From: an uncultured Acetatifactor sp.
GTDB lineage: Bacteria > Bacillota > Clostridia > Lachnospirales > Lachnospiraceae
Reading direction: 5' to 3'
NCBI GenBank assembly: GCA_910587555.1
Contig: CAJULV010000081.1
Span: forward strand, 1-15,229
Length of the DNA stretch: 15,229 nt
Made by a program: the position numbers and the translations under genes. Below are positions 15,065 through 15,229 of this stretch, piece after piece (the stretch's first letter is position 1; every line of letters starts with the position of its first letter). The notes under the pieces are model-generated. The model had not been told where the DNA came from, searched no databases, and saw only the letters and a program-made list of their open reading frames with translations.

Positions 15065-15110
15065 GTGCAGGGAGTCGCACCTTGTGCAGGGAGTCGCACC
15101 TTGTGCAGGG
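15065..15110. repeat. Tandem 19-bp repeat with internal dyad
   Basis: The unit GTGCAGGGAGTCGCACCTT occurs at 15065-15083 and 15084-15102 as exact copies, with a partial third copy (GTGCAGGG) at 15103-15110. Each unit carries the inverted pair GTGC/GCAC around an 8-base centre, so each can form a small hairpin; the first extends to AGGTGC/GCACCT. The surrounding 270 bp hold no credible gene. Confidence 0.8.
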
Positions 15111-15124
15111 GCCTGCGCATAAAA

Positions 15125-15152
15125 CAAAAAAAGAGTAGACAACTACTCTCTT
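15125..15152 (-). terminator. Strong intrinsic terminator of an upstream transcript
   Basis: On the minus strand AGAGTAG-TTGT-CTACTCT (15132-15149) forms a 7-bp stem that A-T and G-T pairs can lengthen. It is followed by TTTTTTTGTTTT. No gene within the window precedes it on that strand, so it ends a transcript that starts beyond the right edge, probably the rRNA operon suggested by the adjacent bases. Confidence 0.85.
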
Positions 15153-15229
15153 CCGTGAATGCATCCATAAAATTTTGTACCCTCAAAACCGAACACTGAA
15201 ATCCACCCAGACAATCCATCTTTTCTCTA
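15153..15229 (-). other. Probable 3' spacer of an rRNA operon
   Basis: Read on the minus strand these bases include AGTGTTCGGTTTTGAGGGTA, a sequence type I associate with the spacer after 23S rRNA genes in Firmicutes. A strong terminator follows about 30 bases later. No 5S rRNA is visible between them. The mature rRNA itself is outside the window, so this is recognition by resemblance only. Confidence 0.4.

Noticed and set aside
15065..15110. CRISPR array
   Set aside because: The 19-bp units are directly adjacent without spacers, and no cas genes are nearby.
14961..15164. Small protein of 67 codons on the minus strand upstream of the regulator
   Set aside because: The frame runs through the intrinsic terminator and the tandem repeats; it has no convincing ribosome site or protein-like conservation.

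Overview
The window looks like chromosomal DNA from a low-to-mid GC Gram-positive anaerobe of the Clostridia, most likely Lachnospiraceae. This is an inference. It rests on strong AGGAGG-type Shine-Dalgarno sites, TTGCCN-17-TAAAAT promoters, T-tailed intrinsic terminators, a tRNA without an encoded CCA, and gene families typical of that group (S66 peptidase, DAP decarboxylase, hisH-hisF, CheV, two-component system plus large FtsX-type exporter). Every protein gene lies on the minus strand, so transcription runs from high to low coordinates. The only plus-strand gene is a tRNA.

Right edge (about 14960-15229): a minus-strand intrinsic terminator with spacer sequence resembling the region after a 23S rRNA gene suggests that an rRNA operon ends just outside the window. 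A repeat- and hairpin-rich leader follows it. Next comes a signalling and export module: an OmpR-type response regulator, a histidine kinase, an ABC ATPase and an 874-residue FtsX-type permease that overlaps the ATPase by 4 bp. Between the kinase and the ATPase lie two TGACATTT repeats with an 11-bp period, placed 11 bp upstream of a -10 box. That is the layout expected where an OmpR/PhoB-type regulator activates a promoter. A hairpin with a perfect 20-bp stem ends the transporter operon.

Middle (about 5600-9480): a stand-alone cheV (CheW plus receiver) with its own candidate promoter and terminator; a small sirtuin-related protein that has lost the catalytic histidine; and a 595-residue Lys/Glu-rich single-pass membrane protein of unknown function. 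The last is expressed from a good extended -10 promoter embedded in the end of the sirtuin-like gene.

Left (1-5505): hisH-hisF-ung (both subunits of IGP synthase, then uracil-DNA glycosylase), then lysA (an atypical DAP decarboxylase) and an S66 LD-carboxypeptidase-like gene. A convergent tRNA-Leu(CAA) with its own promoter and terminator closes the left end. Most genes are ordinary housekeeping. The least described elements are the degenerate sirtuin, its K/E-rich membrane neighbour, the leader repeats before the response regulator, and the duplicated element in the regulator-kinase gap.
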